From JBNAVY01 sp049700195 (GTDB lineage Bacteria; Bacillota; Thermoanaerobacteria; Thermoanaerobacterales; Thermoanaerobacteraceae): DNA of 17,064 bases. The position numbers and the translations under genes were made by a program. The notes below the pieces were generated by a model, which made no database searches, was not told the DNA's origin, and saw only the letters and a program-made list of their open reading frames with translations. Each line of letters begins with the position of its first letter. Positions within the stretch are counted from its first letter, which is position 1. The stretch lies in assembly GCA_049700195.1 (NCBI GenBank), contig JBNAVY010000041.1, positions 1 to 17,064 of the forward strand, given 5' to 3'. Below are positions 14,329-17,064 of this stretch, one piece after another.

Positions 14329-15735
14329 TCAATAAAATATTAATATGTTACTCAGATTTCTTCCAGGAGTTGTGATATTCTTTCCTTGAAAATAAAGCCC
14401 TGAAGAAGCTCCACCGTCAAGGTTCATAGCATTATTTGCTCCCAATTCTTTCATAACCTCTCCTAATTGAACGACAGTAGCAGTTGGTACAGTTACAAGA
14501 AGAATATCCCCTTGTGTAGTTACTCCTATTGCACTTCTTGCAAAAGATAAACTTAAGATTTTCCCTTCAGTAAAGCCTTCAGCAACAGGGTCTACACTTA
14601 ACTCTCCATTTCTGACAAGGGTAGGACCTGCTCCTACTGCTTCCACTACATCAGACCAATCAACTTTATTCCCTTCTAAATCCGTATAAACAATTCTGTA
14701 CTCTACTGTTTTTCCTACTTCAAATACTCTTGCTAGATACTCTTCACTGCCGGTAAGATTTATGACAAATCCATTAGCAGGAATATTAACATCTTGGTTT
14801 TCTTTAATGTCTTTAACAACACCATTTTCCACCACAACATTTATTCCATAATTAAATCCCAAGTGAGTTCCCCATTCAGGAGTAAATATGTAAACACCAT
14901 TCCCATTAGGTGTATGATTAAATCCATAAGCGTACCAGTTATTAGGCCATGAGTAAGATCCGTTTGTACCACCTTCTATTTTTATCCTCAATTTCTCCAT
15001 TTTAACTCTTCCATCTGCAGTAAATCCAAACACAGTCCCTATATTACCTACATGAACCACTTTTCCTGACTTAATAATTGTATTCCACGGGTCTGGAGTA
15101 GAATTATAGGCACTAAAAAAAGTACCATTAATTGCTGCAATAGCATTATTGTTTCTCGCCATATCATATAAATTTTGAGAAGTACCTATTTGATTATTTG
15201 CTAAAATAACCACTGGTTTATATGGAGAATTACTCGGTATTTTTAAACCTCTTACAGTAATACCCTTAATCTTCGTGTTAATACTCTCTATTTTTGCATC
15301 ATAATCTACCGCTTTAATAACTATATTTGAATTACCATAAGAAATCAAAGCTGTTTGTGTATTTTCATCCCAATTTACCTTATTATCAACAATTTTTTCA
15401 GCTAAAAATCGAAGTGGTAAAAAAGTTGTATCATTTTTAATTATTGCAGAAACAGGCATATTTATAATATTATTATTCACAACAGCTTTTGTATCATCGA
15501 TATGAAGTACAATATTTAGATCATCTTTTTTTATTTCAACTTTTTGAGTTGCATCAATCCACTTAACCTCTGCTCCCATCTTTTCAAAAACTCCTCTTGC
15601 AGGCACCATCATATATGTTTTCCCTTCATAAACATGCAAAAAACCTCTATAATAATAATTTGCAAAAACTGTTGAATGAGATAAATTCAATAAAATAACA
15701 AAAACTAATAGTGTTGTTAGTATAATCTTCTTCAT
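14329..15735 (-). CDS. Secreted stalk-domain and phosphodiester glycosidase (NAGPA) protein
   Basis: This 468-residue exported protein starts with a signal peptide (MKKIILTTLLVFVILLNLSH, cleavage probably after VFA near residue 25). Residues about 26-135 are a copper amine oxidase N-terminal-like (stalk) domain with MVPARGVFEKMGAEVKW and TFLPLRFLAEKI, a surface module common in Clostridia. The remainder (about 155-468) is a phosphodiester glycosidase/NAGPA domain: AINGTFFSAYN, GAGPTLVRNGE, FARSAIGVT and the catalytic-region NLDGGASSGLYF. Relatives remove or process phosphodiester-linked sugars, and bacterial members are linked to exopolysaccharide or wall-polymer turnover. It is probably cell-surface located. 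The AAGGA ribosome binding site is about 12 bases from the ATG, rather far. A promoter candidate lies at 15870-15898. It may form an operon with the cyclase gene. Confidence 0.9.
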   Translation of the reverse strand: MKKIILTTLLVFVILLNLSHSTVFANYYYRGFLHVYEGKTYMMVPARGVFEKMGAEVKWIDATQKVEIKKDDLNIVLHIDDTKAVVNNNIINMPVSAIIKNDTTFLPLRFLAEKIVDNKVNWDENTQTALISYGNSNIVIKAVDYDAKIESINTKIKGITVRGLKIPSNSPYKPVVILANNQIGTSQNLYDMARNNNAIAAINGTFFSAYNSTPDPWNTIIKSGKVVHVGNIGTVFGFTADGRVKMEKLRIKIEGGTNGSYSWPNNWYAYGFNHTPNGNGVYIFTPEWGTHLGFNYGINVVVENGVVKDIKENQDVNIPANGFVINLTGSEEYLARVFEVGKTVEYRIVYTDLEGNKVDWSDVVEAVGAGPTLVRNGELSVDPVAEGFTEGKILSLSFARSAIGVTTQGDILLVTVPTATVVQLGEVMKELGANNAMNLDGGASSGLYFQGKNITTPGRNLSNILIFY

Positions 15736-15869
15736 TTGCTAAATACATCCTTTCTATTTTATCTTTCAATTTTATTTCGGCAAAAATAAAATAAATATAA
15801 TAATCAGACATCACATTTTCATTTTTATTAACTTATTTTAACAATTTTATTTTGAATTTTAACATTTGT

Positions 15870-15898
15870 ATTTTACCTAAAAGTTTATAGATTGTCCA
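15870..15898 (-). promoter_or_regulatory. Candidate promoter for the NAGPA-domain gene
   Basis: TGGACA (15893-15898), a 17-base spacer and TAAAAT (15870-15875) each match consensus at 5 of 6 positions. They lie 135 bases upstream of the start in an otherwise featureless AT-rich gap of about 225 bases. Confidence 0.45.
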
Positions 15899-15961
15899 AA
15901 TTAATTAAGAGGTTTAAGTTTTTAAATTAAATGCCAATTCATCCTTGTTAAGTCTAGTTGT

Positions 15962-16141
15962 TTAATGTTTATCTAATTGCCAAATTACTTCACTAATTAT
16001 ATCCTCTTCGATTGTTTCTAACTCACCATCATCAAATTCAATTTCATATGCTCTCGGCAAATCCTTTGTGGTAAACACATGAACTACAGTTCCTTCACGC
16101 CCATCCTTTAACTTTACAACATCTAATTCATTTATTTTTAT
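15962..16141 (-). CDS. DUF4926-like small protein with an ATA in place of ATG
   Basis: A 59-codon frame runs (M)KINELDVVKLKDGREG, TVVHVFTTKDLPRAYEIEF, DDGELETIEEDII and SEVIWQLDKH. This matches the small beta-barrel DUF4926 family, whose members begin K-INELDVV-L-DG--GTVVHV and are often found singly or near toxin-immunity and defence genes. Their function is unknown. A perfect GAGGTG (16147-16152) sits 5 bases upstream of the codon that should be ATG, but the sequence reads ATA (16139-16141). No ATG, GTG or TTG occurs between the upstream in-frame stop and the conserved domain; the first is a GTG inside TVVHVF. The gene is thus either translated from a rare AUA start, recently silenced by one base change, or affected by a sequencing error. 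It lies 36 bases from the distal end of the CRISPR array. Confidence 0.6.
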   Translation of the reverse strand: MKINELDVVKLKDGREGTVVHVFTTKDLPRAYEIEFDDGELETIEEDIISEVIWQLDKH

Positions 16142-16177
16142 ATTATCACCTCAATCCACATAAATTATTGTCAATCG

Positions 16178-16996
16178 ATTTCAATTCCACTATGGTTAGA
16201 TTAAATCTTTAACAACAACTACAATACCAACCAATTTAACGACGTTTCAATTCCACTATGGTTAGATTAAATCGAGTATCTAACAAGTTTTTACAATCAA
16301 ATAAAACAGTTTCAATTCCACTATGGTTAGATTAAATCAACGCCTGCTTTGCTCATTTGACCTATTAAAGCCGCGTTTCAATTCCACTATGGTTAGATTA
16401 AATCTGTATCAGGGTTTAATAAAGCTTCTTCTATCTTCTCGTTTCAATTCCACTATGGTTAGATTAAATCAAGGTATGGAATATGAGTTTGATATTGTTG
16501 CAGATAGTTTCAATTCCACTATGGTTAGATTAAATCCCAACCATTTTATAACTTCCCAGATGCCCTTAAAGATGTTTCAATTCCACTATGGTTAGATTAA
16601 ATCGGTTCGAGCGTAAAAAGTGAGAAGTAAAAAAAATATGTTTCAATTCCACTATGGTTAGATTAAATCTATAGAACCAAGAATTACATTTATACATAAA
16701 AAACGTTTCAATTCCACTATGGTTAGATTAAATCTTAGGAGGTGAATATAATGAAAATATGTATTGACCCGTTTCAATTCCACTATGGTTAGATTAAATC
16801 CTGGAACTAATGTCTTCCCAGAATTCTAAAAGCTCGTTTCAATTCCACTATGGTTAGATTAAATCCCCAGAAGAAATTACCTAGCATAATTATAACACAA
16901 AGTTTCAATTCCACTATGGTTAGATTAAATCGTTGTTCAAGTGCCATTGATGTATGTCCTGTACAGGTTTCAATTCCACTATGGTTAGATTAAATC
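16178..16996 (-). CRISPR. CRISPR array, 13 repeats and 12 spacers, type I-B-like
   Basis: The 30-bp repeat starts GTTTCAATTCCACTATGG and ends TTAGATTAAATC on the plus strand. Repeats start at 16178, 16244, 16309, 16375, 16441, 16507, 16574, 16640, 16705, 16771, 16836, 16902 and 16967. Spacers are 35-37 bases, all different. All repeats are identical except the leftmost, whose first base is A instead of G. Read on the minus strand, the repeat ends ATTGAAAC, the usual 8-base 5' tag of type I-B crRNAs. I therefore infer transcription from right to left, with the leader right of 16996 and the mutated repeat as trailer. No cas gene is in the window, so the subtype is inferred from the repeat only. 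No spacer matches another part of the window that I could see. Confidence 0.98.
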
Positions 16997-17064
16997 CTGT
17001 ATCATGAAAATATGTTATTGTCAATAAAAATTCCCCACTTATGGGAAAGATTTTTCCCCACCTA
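16997..17064 (-). promoter_or_regulatory. Probable CRISPR leader-proximal region
   Basis: These 68 bases follow the last repeat and continue off the window. They contain two direct copies of TTCCCCAC (17031-17038 and 17054-17061) and a short inverted repeat, TTCCC/GGGAA (17031-17046). A TTGACA lies on the minus strand at 17019-17024. AT-rich flanks with short repeats next to the first repeat are usual in leaders and can be sites for adaptation proteins. Leader identity is inferred from repeat orientation. Confidence 0.5.

Noticed and set aside
16323..16595. A 90-residue plus-strand open frame across the CRISPR array
   Set aside because: It consists of translated repeats (recurring FNSTMVRLN) and spacers and has no coding signal of its own.
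16996..17024. TTGACA with TACAGG as a crRNA promoter
   Set aside because: The -10 is poor and would overlap the first repeat, so transcription would start inside the array; the true promoter is probably further right.

Overview
The window looks like a chromosomal segment of a low-GC, spore-forming member of the Clostridia. The pointers are the very AT-rich sequence, strong AGGAGG ribosome binding sites, a bofA sporulation gene, a large Alu-domain SRP RNA of the Firmicutes type, and a type I-B-like CRISPR repeat. The genus cannot be named from sequence alone. Every gene I can support lies on the minus strand, so the text below follows transcription from high to low coordinates.

Right end (about 14.3-17.06 kb): a CRISPR array of 13 repeats and 12 spacers with no cas genes in view. 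Its transcribed strand is most likely minus, with the leader at the right edge and the degenerate terminal repeat at the left. Next comes a small DUF4926-like gene whose expected ATG reads ATA, then a secreted stalk-domain/phosphodiester glycosidase (NAGPA) protein and a cyclase-family metal hydrolase.

Middle (9.3-13.4 kb): an MFS transporter broken by one in-frame stop codon, a phosphoglucomutase/phosphomannomutase, and a class II fructose-bisphosphate aldolase. The aldolase has repeated AAGATGCAATT motifs around its promoter and a strong terminator after it.

Left (1-9.3 kb): this is the conserved Firmicutes locus known from Bacillus subtilis as tRNA-Ser/tadA/scr/dnaX/yaaK/recR/yaaL/bofA/rrn. 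Here it reads tRNA-Arg(CCT), tadA, tRNA-Ser(CGA), tRNA-Ser(GGA), SRP RNA, [PAS-GAF-HD-GYP sensor], dnaX, ybaB, recR, [fluoride riboswitch-crcB1-crcB2, tandem HD/HD-GYP protein], yaaL (DUF2508), bofA, a DUF1657-like protein, then tandem strong promoters that leave the left edge and probably drive an rRNA operon. The bracketed genes are insertions relative to the B. subtilis order: two cyclic-di-GMP phosphodiesterase-type proteins and a fluoride-export cassette with its own promoter, riboswitch and terminator.

The items most worth a second look are the ATA-start DUF4926 gene beside the CRISPR trailer, spacers that read as phage lysin, ATPase and tape-measure fragments, the nonsense-mutated MFS gene, the repeat cluster upstream of fba, a possible motility-sigma-type promoter ahead of the HD-GYP sensor, and a hairpin whose arm runs into the yaaL ribosome binding site. 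Nothing here clearly amounts to a wholly new multi-gene system.
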